From positions 1-23,227 of the forward strand of contig JANBPK010000718.1 of assembly GCA_027579435.1 (NCBI GenBank): 23,227 nt of DNA, read 5' to 3'. Positions within the stretch are counted from its first letter, which is position 1. Each line of letters begins with the position of its first letter. The notes under the pieces are model-generated. The model searched no databases and had not been told where the DNA came from. It saw only the letters and a program-made list of their open reading frames with translations. The position numbers were made by a program, and so were the translations under genes. This stretch comes from Candolleomyces eurysporus. Its lineage: Eukaryota > Basidiomycota > Agaricomycetes > Agaricales > Psathyrellaceae. Below are positions 1 through 10,618 of the stretch, one piece after another.

Positions 1-427
1 TATATGTGCCGTCCAACCGAGGAGTGGCACGACACTTCCCTCTGGTGCACGTCACTGTGCGGTTGCCAACATCCGCCTCTCCTCCAACTCCTTCCAGCTT
101 ACTGCGTACTCCTTGCGTCTGCTTTCGGGGAGTTTATATTATTCAGATTTTCGACGGTAATTGGCCTCTCCTTTGCACTTTTCTTAGAGGATAGCAGGCG
201 GGGACTCGAAAAAAAAGACGCCGTATCGTGATCATGGGTGACGATGCCAGCGAGGCGAACATCCTGTACCCTCTCACCCGAGACGGATATTCGGGGAATG
301 GGGATCGTTGAGGCTTTCACCCGACAAGTGACGAATGAAAGACTCAGGCACTGGAATTGTGATGAAGTCGGTGTGTTCATTGATCCACGAACAGAAGCAT
401 CTCGGGGAAATAAACATATAGATACAT

Positions 428-3315
428 CTAGCCTCGCGTCCATAGAAAGCGCAATAATCTCTTCTCATCCTCGAGCTCTTTGCTCTTCATACGGCCCCAC
501 TCCTCAGCATCACGCACCCACTTTTCAACAAATCCATTTATGAACGCAGCAACCTCAGGCTTTCGAGACTAAACAAACAACGAAACAACGTCAGCTGCTG
601 CCTCAAGGTAAGGAAAGATTACTCACTGCCAATCTGAGAACAACTAAGCAAAGAGAGGCGATCCAAATTTCCCAATCCCCGGGAACCCACATGCGACATG
701 CTCGAGGCAGTAGTTTGTTGAGTTTTGGCCATCCATCCTTATGGGTGAAACCAACGATAGCTTCTTCATCCATATCAAAGTCCCTGCCGATTTCCAAGAA
801 ATATGGCAGCTTATTGACGGCTTCTATCAATGTTCTTTCTGGGAGGGGGAGCTGCCCCCAGGGGCATTTATCCGGTACTAGAAATTTAAACGGAGGGTTA
901 AAATCGGCGTCAATAGAATCAACTAGAAATAACGCACACTCGGAGACAAAGTCCAGGGGACATTCGATGATGTACTGCATACAACACTTTGCGAGGTGCG
1001 CGCAAACGCGAGATCTCGATACAAACAAATCTTTTGCACGAGTTTCTGTTTCCAAGAAGTCGGAATAGGATTTGTGGTACTGACGAAGATGTAGACGACC
1101 ACTGCTTTCCTTTTCGAGGACCACGAGAGAATGGAGGTCCGAGACAAGACTCTCCTCAGCCCCGAGTTCTAGGCCAAGTAGGACGGAAAGCGTATCTGCA
1201 GACATCCGGGTCAGATAATCATTTGAGTGGTAAACTCTGAAAAGTAGAAGAAAATCGCGTCCACGGTGAGTATCAACAGCCTCGTATGCGTTCTTTGCAG
1301 CCAACAAAATGTTGGTGTAGAGCCTGTCGAGTGCCTCGAACGGACGCGCCATTAGTCCTTCATGCGGTGTCCAGGTGAGGACAATCTTCAGCCTTTCCGA
1401 AGGGGAGGCTCGACGCTGCGATATGTACTTGTATACCGTTGCGACGTAGATGAACTGTCCTGATGCAGCTCGGACAAGGGTCTCAATATCTGCCTGGTTG
1501 AACCATCGAGGGTTCCCCGTCCGTAAACCGATATCTTTGAACCTCCTTTCCAGGTATCGACGCATATCCCCAGAGGCATCGTACTTGTTGCTGCTGAGCT
1601 CGAGGTGGTACGCCACCTCGCGTAGATAACCACCAGGTGCAAGGGCAGTACGGATAACCAATTCGGGCCTGCTGGAAAGGAAAATACGGAACGGTAGATT
1701 GCTGTCGAGAAGACAGTGTTTAATGGCATGCAATAACTCTTCTTGTCGATCTTCTGCCCGGTGTCGATCGTCGGCATCGACGTGGGTAGGGTCTGCAGTG
1801 ACATCTGTAATGTCATCTGGTTCGCCCTTGCACTCGTCGAGGCCGTCGATGAGAATGGCATATGGAAACGTGCCAATGTCAATTTGTTTACTCCGGAGGC
1901 TCTTGAAGGGGCCAACGATGAGGTCTTCCATCTGTGATTGTAGCGACTGAGAGAAGATGAGGGGGTTGCGCTTCACAGCGGCAACGATGGAGCTCTGGAA
2001 GAGGGGGTGCTTCAGGCCCAGCTGGTAGGCGATGGTTGCGACAACAGGAGAGGCTGTGTTGCGAGTGGAATCCGTGGAAGAGAAAAAGAAAGCTGCAGCG
2101 AGGGTGTCCGATTCAAAGCTGCGTTCAGCAATAGTCTGTTGCAGCGCAGACTTCCCTGAGCCCGCAGCCCCGGTCATACACAGCAAGCGTTGAGGACTAT
2201 CGCGATCCTTGATCCAGTCCGTCAATTCGCGAGTTACTTCAACTCGCGTGTCTTCATCGCATTTCGGAGCGTCGTATCGGGCGCTTGAGTTGTGGAGAGC
2301 GTTGGGTGAGATATTCTTCAGTAGAAGCTCCCAACCTGCTAGAGCGAGAGATATACCAGATGTTCCATTGCAAACGTAAGTAGGCCATTGTCAAACAGAG
2401 AATAATTACGCACCGTTAACTTGTGATTCGACGGGGGGATGGACGATCACATTCGTGGCATCGAAATACTGCAAGTTCCCCATTTGAACGTTTTGTGCAG
2501 CTTCGAAAAATGATCGGCTTGAACGCGAGGTATCTGTGGGCCATGGTGGTGGAATGGATCCGGCATCCAGTGGTGCATGTTGAGAACGGGAGGCTGGCGG
2601 TGGATGCTGTGGACTATGTGACATGGATTCGACCACCGGCTCAACGATTTTCTCGCTTCTACCGCGACCGTCCACTAGCAGCTGAGACGCCGACGACCGT
2701 TGCGCAACATCAATCACGGCCACCGCTGTAGCGACTGGTGGTGGCTGTTGTAATGAATGTAGTTGCGCAAAGCCCTCGGTCGTTTGCTGAGAAGAAGACG
2801 GCCGAGCCGCGACATTGTTCGTGAGAGCTACGAACTGGCTCTTCGGTGTCTGGTGAGGACTGTTGGGTAGTAAAGTTGGAGGTTGAGGGTATAGATTATG
2901 GGGTATCGGTTTTGCAATTAATCCGTGATCACCCAATGATGGATCGGAAGGTACAAGTTGAGAGTGTGAATTAGTGGGCTCAGGGTATGGATAAACACGG
3001 TGCCTAGAGAGACTGGTGGCCGGACTCCCTGCGAAGGGTATCTGCGGATAATCGGAGGATCGATTGTCCTGCGGCAGCTCGACTCCCTGGAGTGCACCAC
3101 TGCTCGCCGCAGGCTGCATGATACCCTCGGCCCATCGCCTGGACGAATCCACTTGAGAATGGAAGCTGGAAGAATTGCTTGGACTTGGCCGGGTCCGAGT
3201 CCTTGACGCTGGCATGCCTATCCCATAATCCCAGCCCTGAGCACCGAATGGCGAAGGGTATGGGTTGAGTGAGTGGGAGCTNCGAGCTTGGGGCGCTGGA
3301 TTGTTCTTTAGGCAT
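428..3315 (-). CDS. NACHT-domain NLR-like (STAND) protein with disordered N-terminus and no C-terminal repeats
   Basis: Three exons: 3315-2414, 2335-627 and 568-428. The introns (78 and 58 nt) have GT-AG ends and keep phase. Residues 1 to about 250 are Ser/Pro/Gln-rich and look disordered. They end in a segment (SFFEAAQNVQMGN...) of the kind that precedes NACHT in many basidiomycete STAND proteins. Counting from ATG 3215, Walker A (GAAGSGKS) is at about 323-330, Walker B (ILIDGLDE) at about 426-435, and the sensor-like SSRPE at about 488-492. The helical C-terminus ends in a 47-residue last exon rich in Lys, Glu and Arg. No WD40, ankyrin or TPR repeats are visible. The start depends on N at 3282. 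If N is spurious, ATG 3315 opens a 916-residue protein; otherwise ATG 3215 gives 883. A possible 5'-leader intron (3504-3334) ends 18 nt before ATG 3315, which favours the longer form. The likely role is an ATP/GTP-switched signalling sensor; the ligand is unknown. Confidence 0.85.
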
Positions 3316-4129
3316 TATGACAAAACGAGAGGGCTAAAGACTCGGAGGGAGAGAGATGAGCTGTCAACGGAACAGCCACACAGCAGAGATAGACGCCCTG
3401 CCAATGCCTACAGTAAGAACGGTATGCTTGATCGCAACGAGAAATTCAAGCAGGTAGCGCTGTAGCAACGGTAAACGATTGTAGAGGAGGGTAAAAGCAC
3501 TTACCGTCTCTTCTTTGTGGCACAGAAACTGTGGAGTTGTTCATGCAGGAAATTACGGGGAGAGAAAAGATGGACTAATTCTGACAACTTGAATACGGCT
3601 CTCCCAATAGAGAAGATAATCTTCTCCAAATTCGCTGAAGGAATACTCTGGCTGCACTGCCTCAGCTTTTGTTGTCGTTACCACCCCTCTTTCTGCGCCA
3701 TTTCAATTTTATCGGGCTCGCGGGACGTGGTTCTCCCCTCCTGAACGAAGCCTCGCGGCCTCTCCATTGATTCTCGATCTTCCCTTCTAATTCATTTTAA
3801 CAACTACCTATTCTATCTTGATGATGGGCGACAGGGAGTGTCTTACTGCGTCCAGAGGATGTCGAGTAGCGCACTCCTACGTTTCTCGACTGAGCACTGT
3901 CTACATACAGGAATACCTGGGTATGTAGAGTGCTACGAAAATAAAGTTCGATAGTAAGGTCCATGGCCTCGAAGTAGTCCTTTTTTGCATCATGACTAGG
4001 GGTATATATACCTAAATACACAAAGCATAGTCCTTATCGTACACGTACTCGCGCAAGTTCTACTCTCAAGGAGGCGGACACGAAACGTTCAAGAAAAAGG
4101 GGGGGACGAGAAAGGCAATGGTACATGGT
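3316..4129. other. Intergenic spacer: leader of the NACHT gene and 3' flank of the membrane-protein gene
   Basis: No convincing coding exon on either strand. On the minus strand a good donor (GTAAGT at 3504) and an acceptor (CTTTAG ending at 3334) could bound a 171-nt intron in the 5' leader of the NACHT gene. The palindrome GGTATATATACC (4001-4012) lies about 120 bp past the stop of the membrane-protein gene. Short open frames here show no protein-like composition. Confidence 0.5.
4001..4012. promoter_or_regulatory. TATATA palindrome, possible mRNA 3'-end element
   Basis: The perfect palindrome GGTATATATACC lies about 120 bp downstream of the membrane-protein stop codon. TATATA is the polyadenylation efficiency element in budding yeast. 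A similar GGGTATATATAA occurs at about 11660, between the convergent RRP41 and GTPase genes. Assigning 3'-end function in this fungus is inference. Confidence 0.25.
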
Positions 4130-6340
4130 TCAAACGCGGGTAGGAGATGGCTGGAACGGTGCGTCCAGCTTGGAAAGTTGGGGGAGCTGCGAAATGTATC
4201 CCGGACTATCGGTGATGTCGGTTTCTCGGGTTTGGACGTAGTATATCTTTCCTGGTTCCATCAAATCGAACTCTTCCTTCTTCTCGTCGCGGGTGAAGAC
4301 TTCTTTTGTGAAGTTTTGGGAGGAGAGGGCGGCTTCGGCGTGCACTAGGATGATGGAGGGCATGTGTTAGCCGTTGGTTTTACCATAGCAAGCAGAATAA
4401 AAAAAAAAGAACTCATAGGATACGGAAATATTTAAAGGAAAAGAGCACTCACGATATTCTGCATGCCCCTTCCCAAAGTTAAGCCGACACACGATACCCA
4501 AGACGATGCTTGTCAGGAGGAGAGTGAGCGAAGCGACGGTGAACACGGCGAGGAAAGGCCACTCGACGAACGTCCATCTGTAGACGATGGAGTAGAACAT
4601 GACGCTCCAGCCTGTGATGATAATGAAGGCGATGACGAGGAAGGCGACGGTGAGTTTGCGCTTTTCACGTTTGATGGCGTACCAGCCCTGCAGGAGGAAG
4701 AGGGGAGATGTTTGGTCACCATGGATCCCAGGGAAGGAGAAGTGAGGGAGACGTACCATGACGATCCAGGGCACGAGAACCTGCACATAAATAGTAATTA
4801 GAGGGCGAAGACGGGGAAGATAGCAAGGGTAACGCACCACAGCAGATGTAGTGAAGCAAGCGATGTACTCGGGAGTGTGGTCGGAAATCTTGGCGATGGC
4901 CGTGTTGAGTAGGACATCGATCCACATTGACATTCCTGTGACGAGGATGAAGACTTCCAGCTGCAAGCAGGCGAGGAAGGCAAGGAAAAGCTGTGATGTA
5001 GGCAGTCAGAACGAATATCAGAAGAGGAGGAAGCTGGTAAGTTTGTGTAGCGATCATACCTTGTTGATTCGTTGAACGTGCTCTGGGGCTCCCACACACT
5101 TGAAAGACTGAGAGCCATAGGTCTGTATACACGTATGGGCATTCAAATGAGAACAACGGTCATTGCGCTCTGAGTTTGGCACACCGACCTTCAGGAGCTC
5201 GAAAGATAAGTACAGAGCAATTCCGAGTGCAACGAGGTTCGTCGTTGTGTCTGCGATCTTCAGAGGGTGTTAGTACTGCTGTGCTCCAGTCGGTAAGATG
5301 CGCGACTTCACCCACCTGAATCGAAAGCCGTGTGTTGAAGTACTCAGAGAAGATGTCGAGGGAGCAAGGCGTTCCTGAACGAGTATATATCTCCTCGTAT
5401 GCATCGGCGTCGGACTTGGTTCTCCAGACGGCGTAGATCGACCACGCTGCGACCAGAATACGGCTTACGATAGCCGTAAGGCTGGAGAAGACAAATGAGA
5501 CCCCAAGGGTACGCAGTGAACTTGTCCGACCGGCTTACATGTGTGGTACCGAGTCTTGCACGATCGCAAACACGGATATTGCGAGCAACCAGAGTTGGAG
5601 GAAGATAAAGGCGAGGTCTTCCCTCCGTACGTTCGTTACTCTGGGAAAAATGAGGTTTCGGTCGTTGTGTGAACAAGGATGTGGACTCACCGCTGCTGGG
5701 GCTCGACAAGGGTTTGGACACATCGCTGGGTGAGGAAAACGGCGCCAGACGCTGCTGGAGATTGAAGGATGACTGCGCCTTCTGAATCAACCACCTTGGC
5801 CCCACGTCTCCAATCAAAGGTTCGCTAATGGTGAGGCATTAAGTGTCATGTTCGGAGAAATGCAAGGGGTGACGCACGGAAACGGAAGGCTTTGGAATTA
5901 TCGGTCAGCGTGGCACTGGAAAAGATAAGGAGACGTCAACGTACCAGGTCGGTGTTAAGTCTGAGGGCAGAATCGAACACCGTGATGCAAGGACGAACCA
6001 CTTGCCCAAACAGCCCGTGTGGGATGTCGTTGCACATCTCAAGTTTGCGTTTCCCAGCAGACCCCTGCAGGAAGGTGATGTTGCTGCTAGGGATACCTCC
6101 CGCTGCAGTGATCGCCGACAGGAAGACCTTCTGGTCATAGTCGATGGAGTGGAGAAGAGAGTGGATGATTCCCTGAATCAAAGAGATAAGAATGCTGAAG
6201 ATGAAGAAGAAAGTCGTGATCCTGGTGAGGGTGATACGAGAATACTGCAGAGAGGGTGAATTCATTGTCAATACTGCCATGAGGCTCAATGAACTCACCA
6301 CAGATCCACACCAGGTCTGAATCTGGCGTCTAGAAGTCAT
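4130..6340 (-). CDS. Eight-span integral membrane protein, unrecognised fungal family
   Basis: Twelve exons join in phase to 504 residues: 6340-6299, 6244-5945, 5889-5878, 5824-5691, 5640-5539, 5481-5316, 5257-5189, 5122-5060, 4990-4838, 4780-4757, 4687-4453 and 4344-4130. Hydrophobic segments include TTFFFIFSILISLIQGI, FIFLQLWLLAISVFAIV, the IVSRILVAAW region, LVALGIALYLSFELL, LFLAFLACLQLEVFILV, the TTSAVVLVPWIVM region, LTVAFLVIAFIIITGW and FLAVFTVASLTLLLTSIVL: eight probable helices. A Cys-containing loop lies between the first two, and the ~70-residue C-terminus is soluble and acidic. Exon 3 is only 12 nt and exon 10 only 24 nt. The gene is divergent from the thioesterase gene. I recognise no named transporter or receptor family, so function is not assigned. 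The exon chain is well supported except the 12-nt exon; skipping it would also keep frame. Confidence 0.8.
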
Positions 6341-6574
6341 GGTAGGAACTGGAGAAAAAGAATGTTGGGTATAAATAAGGAGAGACGGGCTCTGCCCAGG
6401 AGACTGAGGAGAGGGAATGAAGAAGGGGGTTCGCCGGGGGATGTGGGCACCATTTATGACACCTTACGAGGACAGTTGTGATCAGTAGTCGAGGAAGAAG
6501 TCTAGTGGATCCCATAGAAACCATTCCACGCCCACTTCATTTCCGCTTTCGTCATAGCTTTCGCTCCTCCCACC
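6341..6574. promoter_or_regulatory. Shared divergent promoter region (membrane protein / acyl-CoA thioesterase)
   Basis: 234 bp separate two start codons on opposite strands, so both promoters must lie here or overlap the genes. A TATAAATAA stretch at about 6370-6378 lies near the membrane-protein start. No other motif is clear. Confidence 0.45.
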
Positions 6575-8690
6575 ATGATCCGCGTCCGCCTTCCAGGGCT
6601 TGTCTCTCGTCTTCACCGNCACAGTCTCTCCACCAGCTCGTTATCGCGTCTGTCGGAATCGGCTCTAGCAGAGACAAATGATATCGCAACCGTAGGCCAA
6701 CTTCTCAAGGTCGTTCGTGAGTTTCTGCTCATTTTTTGTAGCCTTTCTCAAGCTCAACCCTACACCAGGTGAACGCGCCGACCCTACATACCACAAGTAT
6801 GTCGCCTCGCTTATAACATGCATCGTTGGTCTNACTCGTTTCATTGAGTGTAATGCCCATGAGAACAGCTGCACTCTGGTCTGAGAGTCTCCTTAAATCC
6901 ACTGCCCTGGAAGATAAAGGACCACGGCCACCATCTCAACCTGCCGAACCAGTGGAAGAAGACAAGCTAACACCCAGGAGCATGCACGACTCGTACTCGG
7001 AGCTCGTCCTCCCTTTCGCCTCCTCGGTGCAAGTCCTCGAGGAATATATCAACGCTTCCGGAGGCATCAGGTCCGGAAAGTGAGGATCGTCTTCTTCTCC
7101 NAGGAATGNCGTTCTGACATCGACTATGCAGACTGATGGAGAACTTTGACTCTCTAGCTGGATCAATAGCTTACAAGCATATGTTGGGCCCCAATGTCAA
7201 GACCGTTGGTAGTATCGAAGACCGGGGATTTTACATCGTGACTGCTTCAGTCGACCGGTGCGTACCCCGTATGCAATTTCAGATGCGATTATTTAAATAT
7301 TTATTTTTCAACAGCCTAGACATGCTTTCTCCCCTTAATCCCAAACGTGATCTGCGTCTCAGCGGACTGGTTATCTATACCGGGCGTAGCTCAATGGAAG
7401 TTGTATTGAAAATGGAATCCATNGGCGGCGGTCAACCAGACGAAACCGTTATGATTGGTACTTTCCCAATGCCAAACACCCTCTNGCTCNTCTCATGTCT
7501 TCTCTTTCTTTCAAGGTCGCTTCTCCATGGTTTGCCGGAACGCAAAGACCAANAAAGCCCGGAAAGTTCATCCTCTCATNATCTCAACCCCGGAAGAACA
7601 TGCACTATACTCGCTCGGAGCACGTACGTCAGTCTTATAGTTTAGGCGGTATTTACAATTGATCGTCGTCATCTCTAGAAATGAAGCAGAAAAGACAGAT
7701 CTCGGCTATGCAGTCTCTGTCCCAAGTCCCTCCTACTTCTGCTGAAGCCGGAAAGCTACATTCCTTCTATCTCAAGCACGGNCAAGGCCAGAACAGNGGT
7801 ACCCAACCCGACCAGGAGCGTGTTTGGATGGGAGATACTCACCTGTCGAAGTGCCTGCTCATGTTTCCACAGGAACGAAAGTACGTACGTCCGTTCATCG
7901 TTGGCTATTCCCGTCCCGNCAACACTGTTGTCNTCNAACGAACCATTAAACTGACGGACGTCNCTAAACTTTGCTATGCAGTGTCCATCAGAAGATCTTT
8001 GGTGGCTATCTGATGAGGCTGGCGTACGAGGTGAGTTCCCATCTCAAAAAATTCTTTCATTCANTNNTCGTCGGGATGACACCTTGCTAAAATTAAATTG
8101 CCTCTGCTTCTCCCTTCCTTTCCCATAGCTCGGTTTTACGAATGCGAGCATGTTTTGCCGCGGTAAAATNCGATTCCTTTCCCTTGACGGCATCTCCTTC
8201 GCTCGACCCGTACCCATCGGGTCCATNCTCAAACTGGACTCCATGATCCTTCACACNTCCTCCTCTGAAGAATACCCAGTGCTTGTGGTGAGTGTTTCAA
8301 GATGACCATCGAGTNTNCGTTGGGAGGGTGATTGACTGATCGAAAATGTCTTGCTCAAACGCGTTCTTTTCACGCTGGTGTAGCACGTCGGCGTTAAGGC
8401 GAACGTCGTAGACGTGAAGACAGGCAACGAACAGACTACCAACGACTTCCGGTTCACATGGTGTCAAGAGGGCGAAAACGTGAGCCCGCATCCACGACAA
8501 GTTGTGCCGAAAACGTATCAAGGTGCGCTAAGCTTTTCCTCACATCTACCCACAACGTCGGGCTGGCTGTCTGACTGACTGACTGACTGACTGACTGATG
8601 GTCGACCTTGCACTTGCAGAGGCTATGCTTTGGCTCGAGGGGCATCGTGCGCTCGAGTTGGGTTCCCAGATCCGTGGGTCTCGTCCCTAA
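6575..8690 (+). CDS. Acyl-CoA thioesterase, ACOT9-like double-hotdog enzyme, probably mitochondrial
   Basis: Hydrolyses fatty acyl-CoA to free acid and CoA. Exons: 6575-6716, 6769-6796, 6864-7079, 7132-7257, 7315-7457, 7516-7623, 7679-7880, 7982-8030, 8129-8287, 8384-8522 and 8620-8690, giving 460 residues. The N-terminus is Arg/Ser-rich without acids (MIRVRLPGLVSRLH...), like a mitochondrial presequence. The first hotdog contains MHDSYSELVLPF, GSIAYKHMLG and GFYIVTASVDRLDM. The second contains QKIFGGYLMRLAYELGFTNA, ISFARPVPIGS and ILHTSSSEEYPVLV. The C-terminal AMLWLEGHRALELG is also typical of the family. Ns at 7423, 7553, 7580 and in later exons fit as substituted bases. The first two introns are the weakest part: 6717-6768 was chosen over a 25-nt option with the same phase, and acceptor 6863 lacks a pyrimidine tract. 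Family assignment is firm; mitochondrial location is inference. Confidence 0.9.
8571..8598 (+). repeat. (CTGA)7 microsatellite inside the last thioesterase intron
   Basis: Seven perfect CTGA units lie in intron 8523-8619 and create six overlapping CTGAC motifs, the common fungal branch-point sequence. The array ends 21 nt before the acceptor AG at 8618-8619, a normal branch distance. It may act as a redundant branch-point cluster. Confidence 0.85.
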
Positions 8691-8839
8691 ATCCCGTCGT
8701 CCAAGCAATCGGCGTTTTCTTGGCTTGGGAGAACGATTTATTCGTAATTTAAATTCAAACGCTAGATACGATACCGATACGTGCATTATACTACCATACG
8801 TACGCATGTTAATTTCAGAGCGAACCTGGAATAGAAGAG

Positions 8840-9720
8840 ATGCTTGGCTCGGCGGAGACCAGTACTCTGGGGAATCGGGATGATAGACAACCTGGAGAGG
8901 CCCTTCCGCGTTTGGACCCAAAGCGGATAACAAACGTTATTCCCTCTTTTAGACGGCGATCATTGCGTTGGAAGTTGCGAAGACTTAGACTCTATTCTGC
9001 GTCTGGTATCCCGTAACTGTCAGTGTGTGACCGTGTGCCATGGCCTTGGTACCTCTGAATCCGAGCTTGGTGACATGAAGGTCACTACCCTACCACTCTG
9101 AACTTTCTGAGTTTCGTACGGACGAAATCTGAGATTACTGCCAGTGCCGGCGGACGGAGGCACTCCATCTTATGGGTTTGGATTACACTCAACGAGCTCC
9201 ACCCGAGAGCTCGTTCGGTATTCCCTATTTTCTGGTAGCTCCTGGCCAAAGGAGCCGTTTGCCGTGTGCACGCTCACCGGACCACGGAGGTATGTCTGCT
9301 CCCCTCCATTCTCACCCAACCTCCATTATTGACGCGTTTCTTTACTCTTCAGCTCAAAAACCTGGTGGGAGTTGGCTCTGGGACCGCAACTGCTTCTCCC
9401 CCTCGGTCCTTACGCCTCGAAGATCATTACCCGGACTGGGTATCTGCCAGGTACTATGGCTCGCTAGCGAAAAGCTCATCAGAGCGTAGTACGATAGCTA
9501 CCTCGTTTTTCAGGATTGAGTGTGAGTACTTCCTCTCCATTCTCCCGTGTCTGACTTTCCCTCTCCACTCCCCAATCCGCTCCCGTACCACCCTGCTCCT
9601 TTTCTTATTATTCATAAACAGTACTTACCTCGAATCGGTTATCTCTCTCAAGAGTACCGCACCGTCATTCGGCCGATGGTCGACGCGTCCAGATTGACCC
9701 TATGGCCTGAGCGATTATGA
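8840..9720 (+). CDS. Unrecognised conserved-looking protein of about 182 residues, with an 8-nt micro-exon
   Basis: Five exons keep phase throughout: 8840-9005, 9112-9289, 9353-9450, 9514-9521 and 9622-9720 (549 nt). The N-terminal part has an arginine-rich stretch (FRRRSLRWKLRRLRLYSAS). The middle contains GGTPSYGFGLHSTSSTRELV and SLFSGSSWPKEPFAV. The C-terminal part is hydrophobic and aromatic (WWELALGPQLLLPLGPYASK, GYLPGLSYLPRIGYL). The fourth exon is just GATTGAGT, flanked by TTTTTCAG and GTGAGT; without it the frame of the last exon is lost. ATG 8840 is the first in-frame ATG after the stop at 8750. Acceptor 9111 is weak and an alternative (9147) exists. The gene starts 150 bp after the thioesterase stop on the same strand. 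I do not recognise the family. Confidence 0.6.
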
Positions 9721-10543
9721 ATCGAACTGCATCTGGGCTGGTCGACATTGCCAGGGGAGCGGCAGGTAAAGAAAGGGCTGAGCCTTTGAATACGAAATTC
9801 GACACGATCGAGGCTGTCGACGATGATACTGAAGAACCGCAGGAGATTCTCAACCACTCCTTCCCGCCCCAGCTTCCGAAGCGCTCTGCAAACGGCCCCC
9901 GATGAATCTGAAGACCCCAACTTGTCTACCCACTGAGGTATCATCCAGTACCCCCGAAATCTCTGAAGCGAGTCTCTCTACCACTACTCGTCATTATACA
10001 TGCTTCCGAGCCGCTTTCTTGACAACGCTCCGCTGGATGAATGTCGCGGTAGTCACCCATCTTCTCCGAATTCTTTGCTCCATCGTTTGATTCATGTTTT
10101 CCTGTTCTGCTTCATTCTTAAATCAAATAACTCCCCTTGTTGCTTCATGAGCGTCACGGGAAGTCGAAAAGCGCACCTTTGATTCACAGTGGGACCCTTG
10201 TGCTCCCTTCTACTCTTCTATAATTGCTTGCGCTATGTCGGAATCTTCTATTGAATCTTTCTCTTGGATCATCATTTAATTTCAGTTGTTGAGGATTTCT
10301 CTGTATCGTCCATATGTAACTCGTCTCTATAACTCTAAAATGCCATCTCTGCTGAATTAACGCTTCGGGACTTGCGAATGTGAGCTAAGAAAGCGGGCTT
10401 CGAGAGGATGGACAGGAGAATGTATCTGAGAAGGTAAAACTGTAATTAACTTAGCTTCATGGGTCCTAACAGAATGATGGAAAGCCTTGAGACTCGAGCT
10501 GAGGAGGAACAACAACCCTAACCCCAGTCTGAAGCGACTCTCG
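9721..10543. other. Spacer and leader of RRP41, with small unassigned open frames
   Basis: An ATG overlapping the preceding stop (TTATGA, 9717) opens 62 codons to 9905 with an acidic stretch (EAVDDDTEEPQE). The opposite strand is also open (9944-9648), so coding direction is not determined. Further open frames at 9902-10182 look like composition noise. A 15-codon upstream frame (10474-10521) precedes RRP41. No complete gene can be supported here. Confidence 0.35.
10474..10521 (+). other. Upstream open reading frame in the RRP41 leader
   Basis: Tandem ATGs at 10474 and 10477 start a 15- or 14-codon frame (MMESLETRAEEEQQP) ending in TAA at 10519-10521. It lies upstream of the leader intron and would be in the mRNA if transcription starts before it, so it could dampen translation of RRP41. 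Transcript start is unknown. Confidence 0.4.
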
Positions 10544-10618
10544 GTATGCTCCCAATCTCTTTCTCTTCCTCTCATTCGCGCCCACTCTTCTATACGATAT
10601 TCTCAGAAATTGAATGTG

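Noticed and set aside
1..427. Gene at the left edge
   Set aside because: Open frames on both strands are short and overlap in different frames; the region is best read as 3' flank of the NACHT gene.
6717..6741. A 25-nt intron in the thioesterase gene
   Set aside because: Donor and TTTTTTGTAG acceptor look good and the phase fits, but 25 nt is too short for normal fungal splicing; a 52-nt intron with the same donor and phase is available.
9648..9944. Minus-strand 98-codon gene
   Set aside because: It overlaps the last exon of the plus-strand gene antisense, and no splice or start context supports it.
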